The position numbers were made by a program, and so were the translations under genes. A stretch of 9,514 bases of DNA from Methylovulum sp. (GTDB lineage: Bacteria; Pseudomonadota; Gammaproteobacteria; Methylococcales; Methylomonadaceae): NCBI GenBank assembly GCA_028713595.1, contig JAQTNZ010000057.1, positions 1 to 9,514 of the forward strand, written 5' to 3'. The notes beneath the pieces are model-generated. The model saw nothing but the letters and a program-made list of their open reading frames with translations. It searched no databases and was not told where the DNA came from. Positions 1 to 6,630 of this stretch are shown here, one piece after another. Position 1 is the first letter of the stretch; each line of letters begins with the position of its first letter.

Positions 1-1011
1 GCCGACCGCGATTCGCACCAGATTTTTATCGAGCCGGAAGGGCTGGACACCCACGAAATTTATCCTAATGGCATTTCCACCAGCTTGCCGTTTGACGTGC
101 AGTATGAGTTTGTGCGCTCGATGCCAGGGTTTGAGAATGCCGAAATCATCCGCCCAGGTTATGCGATTGAGTATGACTTTTTCGACCCGCGTGACTTAAA
201 AATGTCGCTGGAAACTAAGCATCTGGACGGGCTGTTTTTCGCCGGACAAGTCAACGGCACCACCGGCTACGAAGAAGCGGCGGCGCAAGGGCTGATTGCC
301 GGCATGAATGCGGCGCGGCAAGTGTTGGGTCAAGACAGTTGGTGTCCGGCACGGGATGAGGCCTATATCGGCGTGATGATCGATGATTTGATTACGCGCG
401 GTACACAAGAGCCGTACCGGATGTTCACCAGCCGTGCCGAATACCGTTTGCTGTTGCGGGAAGATAACGCCGACTTGCGCCTGACCGAAAAAGGCCGTGA
501 ATTAGGCTTGGTCGATGACGAACGCTGGCAAGCCTTTAGCGACAAGCGCGAAGCGGTGGGCAGTTTGCAAGACACGCTGAAAAAGACCTGGGTTAGAGCT
601 GAAAGCGAGGCCGCCGCGCAGGTGGAAGCCATTTGGGGTAAGCCGCTGTTGAAAGAAGCCAGCTTAATGGAATTGTTACGCCGCCCTGAAGTGGACATCG
701 CGCATTTGCTGGACTTTTTACCCACGGGCGAGGAAATACCCGAAGCGGTTAGCGAACAGGTCGAAATACAAGCAAAATACGCGGGCTATATCGTCAGACA
801 ACAGTCTGAAATTGATAAGTCGTTGCGCTATGACCATCTGAAATTGCCGGAAAGTTTGGATTATAAAGGCATCCCCGGCTTGTCGAACGAAGTGAGCGAG
901 AAGCTAAGAAAGCAACGCCCGGAAACCTTAGGGCAAGCGTCACGCATCCAAGGCATTACCCCAGCGGCCATTTCCTTATTGCTAGTCCACTTAAAGAAGA
1001 AATCTGCCTGA
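1..1011 (+). CDS. mnmG: MnmG (GidA), tRNA uridine-34 5-carboxymethylaminomethyl modification enzyme, C-terminal half
   Basis: The reading frame is open from base 1, so the gene begins upstream of the window; 336 residues remain of about 630 usual for the family. MnmG is an FAD-dependent cytoplasmic enzyme that, with the GTPase MnmE, modifies the wobble uridine of several tRNAs. The fragment starts with the conserved [13 protein letters not shown] segment and continues with PFDVQ, the [16 protein letters not shown] stretch (about residues 51-66), the FAD-contacting [19 protein letters not shown] motif (about 79-97) and [19 protein letters not shown] (about 137-155). The C-terminal helical domain ends in [23 protein letters not shown], as in E. 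coli GidA by memory. The stop codon TGA shares its final A with the ATG of rsmG, which suggests translational coupling. An ATG/TTG-started product from base 85 would be only an artefact of the truncation. No broken motif is visible. Confidence 0.97.
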   Translation, partial: ADRDSHQIFIEPEGLDTHEIYPNGISTSLPFDVQYEFVRSMPGFENAEIIRPGYAIEYDFFDPRDLKMSLETKHLDGLFFAGQVNGTTGYEEAAAQGLIAGMNAARQVLGQDSWCPARDEAYIGVMIDDLITRGTQEPYRMFTSRAEYRLLLREDNADLRLTEKGRELGLVDDERWQAFSDKREAVGSLQDTLKKTWVRAESEAAAQVEAIWGKPLLKEASLMELLRRPEVDIAHLLDFLPTGEEIPEAVSEQVEIQAKYAGYIVRQQSEIDKSLRYDHLKLPESLDYKGIPGLSNEVSEKLRKQRPETLGQASRIQGITPAAISLLLVHLKKKSA

Positions 1012-1661
1012 TGGAACGTTGTGAAACTGAGTTAACCACAGGCTTGGACGCGTTAGGCTTGTCGCTGCAACCTGCCGCCATCGCCGCCTTGTTGGCGTTT
1101 ATCGCCCTGATCGAAAAATGGAACAAAGCTTATAATCTCACCGCTATCCGCAACAAAGAGGATATGGTCGGGTTGCATTTGCTGGACAGTTTGGCGATAT
1201 TGCCGCATCTGCACGGCCCGCGCATTATTGATATTGGTACGGGCGCGGGTCTGCCGGGCATCCCTTTGGCGATTTGTTGCCCAGAACGGGAGTTTACCTT
1301 GCTCGATAGCAATGCGAAAAAAACCCGCTTTGTGCAGCAAGCCATCTTGGAACTGAAACTGAAAAATGTTACTGTCTGCCATCAGCGGGTGGAAGATTAC
1401 CAACCCAGCCAAGGTTTTGATTCCATACTCACCCGCGCGTTCGCCAGTTTGCCGGAGATTATCGCCTTAACCGCGCATTTATGTGCAAAAAACGGCGTGC
1501 TCTTAGCCATGAAAGGCCAACAAGCGGAGGCGGAAATGGCGCAGGCCGCCACCAAGGCAACCGCGGCAACCGCGCAAATAACATTGATACCCATCACTGT
1601 GCCTGGCATCGCTGCCGAAAGATGTCTGGTACGAGTGGCAACGCTAGACCAACAGAGGTAA
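1011..1661 (+). CDS. rsmG: RsmG (GidB), 16S rRNA guanine-527 N7-methyltransferase
   Basis: RsmG uses S-adenosylmethionine to methylate N7 of G527 in 16S rRNA; its loss is known to give low-level streptomycin resistance in several bacteria. The 216-residue product is close to the usual length of about 207. Visible family features are YNLTAI (residues 41-46), the SAM-binding motif I DIGTGAGLPGIPLAI (74-88), the acidic LLDSNAKKTRFV region (97-108), a TRAFAS segment (141-146), AMKGQ (166-170) and the C-terminal ERCLVRVA (203-210). The ATG overlaps the mnmG stop by one base, so it is very probably translated by re-initiation, and parA follows 4 bases downstream. The stretch at about 171-190 is alanine- and threonine-rich, a lineage-specific variation of a poorly conserved region. 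Assignment is firm. Confidence 0.96.
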   Translation: MERCETELTTGLDALGLSLQPAAIAALLAFIALIEKWNKAYNLTAIRNKEDMVGLHLLDSLAILPHLHGPRIIDIGTGAGLPGIPLAICCPEREFTLLDSNAKKTRFVQQAILELKLKNVTVCHQRVEDYQPSQGFDSILTRAFASLPEIIALTAHLCAKNGVLLAMKGQQAEAEMAQAATKATAATAQITLIPITVPGIAAERCLVRVATLDQQR

Positions 1662-1665
1662 GGAA

Positions 1666-2433
1666 GTGGGAAAAATAATCGCCGTCACCAACCAAAAAGG
1701 CGGTGTCGGAAAAACAACGACCAGCGTCAACCTCGCGGCCTCTTTAGCCGCCGCCAAACGCCGTGTCCTGCTGATCGACTTGGACCCGCAAGGCAATGCC
1801 GCGATGGGCTGCGGGGTTGATAAAGACAACATCCATTATTCCAGTTATGATGTGCTGATGGACGATGTCCCCGTCAGCGCGGCGGTGGTGCAACGCCCCG
1901 AATTGGGTTTTGCCGTGATTCCGGGTAATGCCGACCTGACCGCCGCCGAAGTGCAACTGATGAATGCCGACCGTAAGGAGTTAAGGTTACGCGATGCCTT
2001 AGCGCAAGTCACCGCCAATTATGACTATATCCTGATTGACTGTCCGCCATCGCTGAATATGCTGACCTTAAATGCGATGGTCGCCGCCAATAGTTTGCTG
2101 ATTCCGGTACAATGCGAATATTACGCCTTGGAAGGCTTGTCGGGATTGATGGGCACGCTGAAAAACATCCAGAACACCGTCAATCCTGGCCTGTATCTGG
2201 AAGGCATTTTGCGCACCATGTTTGATGACCGTAACCGCCTGACCAAAGACGTGTCCGAGCAACTGCTGCGCTATTTCGGCGAGCAAGTGTTCAGGACGTA
2301 TATCCCCAGAAATATCCGCTTGGCCGAAGCCCCCAGCCACGGCTTGCCGATACTCGCTTACGACAAATCCTCACGCGGCGCGGTGGCTTATCCGGCCCTC
2401 GCCAAAGAAATGATCGACAATGAAAAAAAATAA
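1666..2433 (+). CDS. parA: ParA/Soj chromosome-partitioning ATPase
   Basis: This is a 255-residue ParA ATPase that binds DNA non-specifically in its ATP form and, stimulated by ParB, moves the origin region. The deviant Walker A box KGGVGKTT is at residues 11-18, the A' box DLDPQGN at 38-44 and the Walker B box YILIDCPPS at 121-129. There is no N-terminal helix-turn-helix extension, which places it with chromosomal Soj-type ParA rather than plasmid P1/F type. The chosen start is GTG at 1666, because it puts the Walker A at the usual position and is preceded by AGAGG (1654-1658) with suitable spacing. The gene lies 4 bases after rsmG. Its last 14 bases overlap the start of the next small ORF, and the overlap includes a run of eight A residues (2423-2430) immediately before the TAA. 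Nothing suggests loss of function. Confidence 0.97.
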   Translation: MGKIIAVTNQKGGVGKTTTSVNLAASLAAAKRRVLLIDLDPQGNAAMGCGVDKDNIHYSSYDVLMDDVPVSAAVVQRPELGFAVIPGNADLTAAEVQLMNADRKELRLRDALAQVTANYDYILIDCPPSLNMLTLNAMVAANSLLIPVQCEYYALEGLSGLMGTLKNIQNTVNPGLYLEGILRTMFDDRNRLTKDVSEQLLRYFGEQVFRTYIPRNIRLAEAPSHGLPILAYDKSSRGAVAYPALAKEMIDNEKK

Positions 2434-2686
2434 TACGCGTACCACCACCCGTACCCCCCCTAGCAAACGTGGCTTAGGCCGTGGCCTTGACGAATTGCTG
2501 GCCGACACCAGCTCAATGGAAGCCTTGCAAGTACGGCCATCCGCCACTGATGACGGCAAAGACGCGGAGCGGGCCGCCGCCGAGGCGAACTTAAACGATG
2601 AGCGGGCGCAATTGTTAAAAGAAGCCGAAGCCTTAAGAATTTTAATGCTGGAATTTGAGCTATTGATCCGCGCTGAGTTGCATTGA
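2420..2686 (+). CDS. Small protein with ParB-like N-terminal ParA-interaction motif, no DNA-binding domain
   Basis: I do not recognise a named family for this 88-residue product. Residues 16-27 read KRGLGRGLDELL, nearly identical to the N terminus of the ParB encoded just downstream (KRGLGRGLDALL). In ParB proteins this basic N-terminal segment contacts ParA and stimulates its ATPase. It is preceded here by a lysine/arginine/threonine-rich tail, MKKNNTRTTTRTPPS. After it there is no CTP-binding GERRxRA box and no helix-turn-helix; instead residues about 48-88 are rich in Ala, Glu and Leu and look helical, possibly coiled-coil. The ATG overlaps the end of parA by 14 bases, so it is probably translationally coupled; there is no strong Shine-Dalgarno. 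Two explanations are open: a genuine accessory ParA regulator, or the relic of a parB duplication. Intact overlap with parA favours a real gene, but expression is unproven. Confidence 0.7.
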   Translation: MKKNNTRTTTRTPPSKRGLGRGLDELLADTSSMEALQVRPSATDDGKDAERAAAEANLNDERAQLLKEAEALRILMLEFELLIRAELH

Positions 2687-2689
2687 GCT

Positions 2690-2753
2690 TTGCCACCTGC
2701 CCCATTGACAAAAAACCATTAATTCAGGCGGCAACAAACCCTTGCCATGCGCC
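2690..2753 (+). promoter_or_regulatory. Interleaved inverted repeats in the gap before parB
   Basis: Seen directly: TTGCCACCTG (2690-2699) and CAGGCGGCAA (2725-2734) are inverted repeats with one mismatch, separated by 25 bases. The right arm also pairs in another way: GGCAA (2730-2734) with TTGCC (2742-2746) around a 7-base loop, flanked by an outer GGC/GCC (2727-2729 with 2751-2753). The two pairings are mutually exclusive. No T-run follows, so this is not a clear intrinsic terminator. It may be an operator or an RNA switch controlling parB; this is inference. Confidence 0.35.
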
Positions 2754-2769
2754 CAAATTAGCTTATATC
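2742..2769 (+). promoter_or_regulatory. Possible sigma-70 promoter of parB
   Basis: TTGCCA (2742-2747) and TATATC (2764-2769) are separated by 16 bases and lie about 40 bases before the parB ATG, which makes a plausible -35/-10 pair. The -35 overlaps the third arm of the inverted repeats at 2690-2753, so a bound protein could block it. A better -35, TTGACA at 2705-2710, has no good -10 at the right spacing. Weak evidence. Confidence 0.35.
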
Positions 2770-2807
2770 CGTTTTATCCCCATCATCACACTGACAAGTA
2801 GCAAGCA

Positions 2808-3689
2808 ATGGCTTTACAAAAACGTGGATTAGGCCGTGGCCTGGATGCTTTATTGGGTGAAATTACGCCGAAAGAAGGCGACAAAGCCACCGATGACAGC
2901 ATTTTTACAACAGAAAAACATCCGACCCAACAATTGCCGATAGAATATCTGCAACGAGGCAAATACCAGCCGCGCAAAGATATGAACCCTGAAAAATTGC
3001 AGGAATTGGCCGATTCCATCAAAGCCCAAGGCATTATCCAGCCTATTGTTGTACGCCAATTGGCGTTGGAAAAATTTGAGATCATCGCCGGGGAACGCCG
3101 CTGGCGGGCCGCACAATTGGCTGGCCTACAGGAAGTGCCGGTGTTGCTGAGGGAGATAGATGACCGCTCGGCGATGGCGATTGCCTTAATCGAAAATATC
3201 CAGCGCGAAGACCTTAACCCGCTGGAAGAAGCGGATGCCTTAAGGAAATTGTTGGATGAATTTGCCATGACCCACCAGCAAATCGCCGATGCCGTGGGCA
3301 AATCCCGCGCCACCGTCAGCAATTTGTTGCGCCTGATCGAGCTAAACCCTGAAGTTAAAAAATTCTTGATTAACCGGGAATTGGAAATGGGCCATGCCCG
3401 TGCCTTATTGTCCCTAAGCGATAGCCAACAGTTGACGATTGCCCAGAAAATCGTCAAAGACGGCTTGAATGTCCGGGCCACCGAGCAACTGGTCAAACAA
3501 TGCCACGCCGAACCGAAAGCACCTGTGGAAAAACGTATTGATAATGACACCTTGCGGTTACAAGATGAGCTGACGGCCAAACTGGGGGCAAAAGTGCTGA
3601 TTGACCATAAAGACCACGGGGGTGGCAAAGTGGTCATCACCTATTCCAGCTTGGACGAGCTGGATGGGATTATCGGGCAGATAAAATAG
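2808..3689 (+). CDS. parB: ParB/Spo0J chromosome-partitioning protein (CTPase, parS-binding)
   Basis: ParB loads on parS sites near the origin as a CTP-dependent clamp and drives ParA. The 293-residue length is typical. The ParA-interaction motif KRGLGRGLDALL is at residues 5-16. The N-terminal CTPase domain includes PIEYLQRGKYQPRKD (44-58), GIIQPIVVR (75-83) and the CTP-binding GERRWRAAQLAGL (95-107). ENIQREDLNPLEEA (129-142) precedes the helix-turn-helix THQQIADAVGKSRATVSNLL (155-174), which reads the parS site. The C-terminal dimerisation segment is about 245-293. The ATG at 2808 is chosen because it places the ParA-interaction motif at the very N terminus, as in the family; no clear Shine-Dalgarno precedes it. 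It is separated from the small ParB-N-like gene by 121 bases, so it may have its own promoter in addition to read-through from mnmG-rsmG-parA. Confidence 0.97.
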   Translation: MALQKRGLGRGLDALLGEITPKEGDKATDDSIFTTEKHPTQQLPIEYLQRGKYQPRKDMNPEKLQELADSIKAQGIIQPIVVRQLALEKFEIIAGERRWRAAQLAGLQEVPVLLREIDDRSAMAIALIENIQREDLNPLEEADALRKLLDEFAMTHQQIADAVGKSRATVSNLLRLIELNPEVKKFLINRELEMGHARALLSLSDSQQLTIAQKIVKDGLNVRATEQLVKQCHAEPKAPVEKRIDNDTLRLQDELTAKLGAKVLIDHKDHGGGKVVITYSSLDELDGIIGQIK

Positions 3690-3697
3690 CCGTACCC

Positions 3698-3721
3698 GCT
3701 TTAAATGAATAACCTTAAAGC
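3698..3721 (+). repeat. Perfect AT-rich inverted repeat between parB and the ligase gene
   Basis: GCTTTAA (3698-3704) and TTAAAGC (3715-3721) form a perfect 7-base inverted repeat with a 10-base spacer. It sits in the 50-base gap after parB, 18 bases before the next ATG, and touches a TATCAT sequence (3722-3727) that resembles a -10 box. There is no T-run after it, so it is a poor terminator. It could be an operator or chance. Confidence 0.3.
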
Positions 3722-3739
3722 TATCATCCCATTAACGCC

Positions 3740-5338
3740 ATGCCCACCTTACTCCATCACCTGCTCACAAAAACCCAAGCGCTAAGCCCCGACGCACAGG
3801 CGCTTGTCCATAAAAAATCATCGTGGACTTACACGCAACTGGCCGCCATTGTCCGGCAACAAGCTTGCGCCCTGCAAACCTTGCATCTGCAAACGCGGCA
3901 ACGGGTGGCGGTGTATTTGCCCAAACAATTGGAGACGGTCAGCAGTTTTCTGGCGATCAGCCAAGCGGGTGGCGTGTTTGTTCCGGTCAATCCAGTATTA
4001 AAAGCCGCACAAGTCGGGTATATCCTCAGCAATTGCAATGTCAGCCTCCTCATCACTTCAAAAAGCCGCCTGCCAGGGCTGGCTGAGGTGCTGACGGAAT
4101 GCCCTGATTTGCAGACTATCATCATCACCGAAGCCGATGATGGCGAATATCCGGCCATAGCAGGGAAACGTGTCTTAAGTTGGTGCACCTTTATGGCAGA
4201 AGCCACAGGAGTATTAACGATACCGCCGACCATCGACACCGATATGGCGGCGATACTCTACACCTCCGGCAGCACCGGCAAACCTAAAGGCGTGGTCATC
4301 TCGCACCGTAACCTTATCACTGGCGCGTACAGTGTCAGCGAATACTTAGGGATCACCGGCAACGACCGATTGCTGGCGGTGTTGCCGTTCAGCTTTGACT
4401 ATGGCCTGAACCAACTCACCACCGCGTTGCTGAAAGGTGGCTGTTGCGTGCTGCTGGATTATCTCTTGCCGCGTGATGTGGTGAACGCCCTGGACACTTA
4501 CCGGATCACCGGCCTTGCCGCTGTGCCGCCCCTGTGGGCGCAATTGGCGAACGTCACTTGGCCTGCCGGCATCAACGGGCATTTGCGCTATATGACCAAT
4601 TCCGGCGGCAAAATGCCCAAGGCCCTATTGGCGGCTATCCGCGCCAAAGTGCCGGACAGCAGTTTTTTCTTGATGTATGGCCTGACCGAAGCCTTCCGCT
4701 CAACTTATCTGCCGCCCGAACAGATTGATTTGCGCCCCGACTCCATAGGCAAGGCCATCCCCAATGCGGAAATTTTGGTGGTGCGTGAGGATGGCAGCCT
4801 TTGCGATGCCCATGAGCCAGGCGAGCTGGTGCACCGTGGTTCCCTAGTCGCTATGGGTTATTGGAATGACCCCGCCACCACCGCCCTGCGTTTTAAACCC
4901 GCCCCCGGACAATTGGCGCAACTGCCGTTGGCTGAAATGGCGGTCTGGTCTGGCGACACCGTGACCCGTGACGAGGAAGGTTATCTGTATTTTGTTGGCC
5001 GCAAAGACGACATGATAAAAACGTCCGGCTATCGCGTCAGCCCCACCGAAATTGAAGAAGTGGTGTATGCCTGCGGCCTCGTCCAAGAAGCCGCCGCCTT
5101 AGGGATAGAGCATGATAGCTTAGGGCAAGCCGTAGTGCTGGTGGTCAGCACCAATGATCCTGACAATTTTGACGGGCAAGCCCTGATTAACGTCTGTAAA
5201 AGCCAGTTGCCTAACTTTATGGTTCCAGCCAAAATTATCGCCCTGCCCAGCTTACCGAGAAACCCTAACGGTAAAATTGACCGCAAAGCCTTGAGCGGAC
5301 AATTTGCCCTGCTTTTCCAAAACGCTGACGGAAGCTAA
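3740..5338 (+). CDS. AMP-forming acyl-CoA/ACP ligase, exosortase A system-associated type
   Basis: This 532-residue enzyme belongs to the ANL superfamily (acyl-CoA synthetases and NRPS adenylation domains), which activates a carboxylate as acyl-AMP and transfers it to a thiol. Visible core motifs are the P-loop YTSGSTGKPKG (174-184), the YGLTEA motif (313-318), the SGD motif (404-406) with the ribose-binding aspartate, the hinge GRKDDMIKTSGYR (420-432) and the C-terminal catalytic lysine in NPNGKIDRK (K512). All catalytic residues seem intact. From memory the sequence and the following decarboxylase match the pair named 'exosortase A system-associated' (TIGR03098/TIGR03099), usually found in PEP-CTERM exopolysaccharide loci. 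The substrate is unknown. The gene starts 50 bases after parB and ends 2 bases before the decarboxylase, so the two are surely co-translated. No signal peptide; cytoplasmic. The family call is firm, the subfamily call likely. Confidence 0.88.
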   Translation: MPTLLHHLLTKTQALSPDAQALVHKKSSWTYTQLAAIVRQQACALQTLHLQTRQRVAVYLPKQLETVSSFLAISQAGGVFVPVNPVLKAAQVGYILSNCNVSLLITSKSRLPGLAEVLTECPDLQTIIITEADDGEYPAIAGKRVLSWCTFMAEATGVLTIPPTIDTDMAAILYTSGSTGKPKGVVISHRNLITGAYSVSEYLGITGNDRLLAVLPFSFDYGLNQLTTALLKGGCCVLLDYLLPRDVVNALDTYRITGLAAVPPLWAQLANVTWPAGINGHLRYMTNSGGKMPKALLAAIRAKVPDSSFFLMYGLTEAFRSTYLPPEQIDLRPDSIGKAIPNAEILVVREDGSLCDAHEPGELVHRGSLVAMGYWNDPATTALRFKPAPGQLAQLPLAEMAVWSGDTVTRDEEGYLYFVGRKDDMIKTSGYRVSPTEIEEVVYACGLVQEAAALGIEHDSLGQAVVLVVSTNDPDNFDGQALINVCKSQLPNFMVPAKIIALPSLPRNPNGKIDRKALSGQFALLFQNADGS

Positions 5339-5340
5339 AT

Positions 5341-6573
5341 ATGGCCTCCCCCCCCCAACATGCACCGATGGACGGTTTTCCGATCCAAAACCAGCAACTA
5401 TTGGTAGGCGGCATTCCTTTGGCACAGTTGGCGCAACGGGTCGGCCACACACCTTTTTATGTGTATGACCGCCGTTTGTTGACCCGGCGGGTCGCCGACT
5501 TACGCGCCGCCATGCCGCCGGATTTAAAAATCCACTATGCCATGAAAGCCAACCCCATGCCCGCCGTGGTGCAACATTTTGCCCAGCTTGTCGATGGCTT
5601 TGACTTGGCATCGGCGGGAGAAATGAAAGTCGCCCTAGACACGTCCATGCCCGCCGCCCATATCAGCATGGCCGGCCCTGGCAAACGTCCGGCGGAATTG
5701 TTGCAGGCGATAGCGGCAGGCATTACCCTGAATGTCGAATCCTTTCATGAATTGGAGACCATCGCGCAACTGTCCGAACAGACAGGCATCAAAGCGCGGG
5801 TGGCGGTACGCATCAACCCCGCGTTTGAGCTGAAAGCGTCAGGCATGAAGATGGGTGGCGGGGCAAAACCGTTTGGTATTGATGAAGAACGCTTGCCGGA
5901 AGCGTTGCAACGCATCAAAGCGCTGGACTTGGCGTTCCAAGGCTTCCATATTTACAGCGGTTCGCAAAACCTGAAAGCCGAAGCGATTATCGAAGCCCAA
6001 CAGAAAAGCCTACAGCTGGCCTTGCAGTTGTCTGCCCATTGCCCTAGCCCTATCCGTACACTCAATATTGGCGGCGGTTATGGTATCCCCTATTTTCCAG
6101 GCGAAGACCGCTTAGACATCCAACAGATAGGTGCAGAACTGGCGATTGCTATGGCTCATTTTAAGGCCAGCCAGCCGGACACGGACATTGTCATTGAATT
6201 GGGGCGTTATCTGGTTGGCGAAGCGGGGCTGTATGTCACGAAAGTGATAGACAAAAAAGTCTCACGCGGGCAGATTTTCCTCGTCGTCGATGGCGGCTTG
6301 CACCATCATCTGGCAGCATCCGGCAATTTCGGCCAAGTCATCCGTAAGAATTATCCGGTGGCGATAGCCACAAACATGCAGGGCGAAGCGCAAGAAACCG
6401 TCAATATTGTCGGCCCGTTATGCACACCCTTAGACATCCTCGCCGACAAAATGCGGTTGCCCACAGCGCAAATAGGTGATTTGGTTGTGGTCTACCAGTC
6501 AGGGGCTTATGGCTACACCGCCAGCCCCAGCCAGTTTTTATCGCAGCCTAAGGCAGAAGAAATTTTAGTTTAA
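5341..6573 (+). CDS. Fold-III PLP-dependent decarboxylase, exosortase A system-associated type (LysA/BtrK-like)
   Basis: The 410-residue product is an alanine-racemase-fold PLP decarboxylase related to diaminopimelate and ornithine decarboxylases. The PLP-binding lysine is K69 in HYAMKANP (65-72). Further marks are HIYSGSQ (203-209), the phosphate-binding GGGYGIPY (244-251), ELGRYLVGEAG (286-296), VVDGGLHHH (315-323), the active-site cysteine in GPLCTPLD (358-365) and SGAYGYTASPSQF (387-399). True diaminopimelate decarboxylases have CES in place of CTP at the cysteine motif, which argues against a lysine-biosynthesis LysA and towards the exosortase-associated or carrier-protein-dependent (BtrK-like) group; the latter is inference. 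It follows the ligase by 2 bases, with GGAAG-like sequence (5329-5333) as a possible ribosome-binding site. The start is ATG 5341; an in-frame ATG at 5368 (residue 10) is an alternative. A run of nine C lies between them. Confidence 0.88.
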   Translation: MASPPQHAPMDGFPIQNQQLLVGGIPLAQLAQRVGHTPFYVYDRRLLTRRVADLRAAMPPDLKIHYAMKANPMPAVVQHFAQLVDGFDLASAGEMKVALDTSMPAAHISMAGPGKRPAELLQAIAAGITLNVESFHELETIAQLSEQTGIKARVAVRINPAFELKASGMKMGGGAKPFGIDEERLPEALQRIKALDLAFQGFHIYSGSQNLKAEAIIEAQQKSLQLALQLSAHCPSPIRTLNIGGGYGIPYFPGEDRLDIQQIGAELAIAMAHFKASQPDTDIVIELGRYLVGEAGLYVTKVIDKKVSRGQIFLVVDGGLHHHLAASGNFGQVIRKNYPVAIATNMQGEAQETVNIVGPLCTPLDILADKMRLPTAQIGDLVVVYQSGAYGYTASPSQFLSQPKAEEILV

Positions 6574-6607
6574 GAAAAACTGTCCAGCCCTAAGCCGGAC
6601 TTTATTA
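6574..6607 (-). terminator. Probable bidirectional terminator between converging genes
   Basis: In the 57-base convergent gap, arms 6582-6588 and 6594-6600 form a 7-base-pair stem with a 5-base loop. Read on the minus strand the stem is complete with one G-U pair and is followed by AG and a run of five T (complement of 6575-6579). This fits an intrinsic terminator for the mfd/DUF2058 side. On the plus strand the same hairpin has one A-C mismatch and is followed by TTTATTA, giving a weaker terminator for the decarboxylase operon. Confidence 0.6.
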
Positions 6608-6630
6608 CGCGCTTATCGCCAACAAACACC

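Noticed and set aside
1013..1028. GTGAAACT near the rsmG start, resembling half of a parS site (TGTTTCACGTGAAACA)
   Set aside because: Only one half resembles the consensus; the other half matches at about one of eight positions. I found no convincing parS anywhere in the window by eye.
2705..2710. Perfect TTGACA -35-like hexamer
   Set aside because: At 16-18 bases downstream there is no acceptable -10 (sequence around 2727-2734 is GC-rich), so it is not called as a promoter by itself.
2774..2782. TTATCCCCA before parB, one mismatch from a DnaA box
   Set aside because: It is a single site with no cluster of further boxes or AT-rich unwinding region, so it does not support an origin here.
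2786..3640. Long 284-codon open frame on the minus strand within parB
   Set aside because: It is antisense to a clear ParB coding region, has no recognisable domain, and is rich in Ser/Arg/Cys as expected from a shadow frame.
5252..5611. 119-codon minus-strand frame across the ligase/decarboxylase junction
   Set aside because: It overlaps two well-supported genes, shows no domain and no ribosome-binding site.
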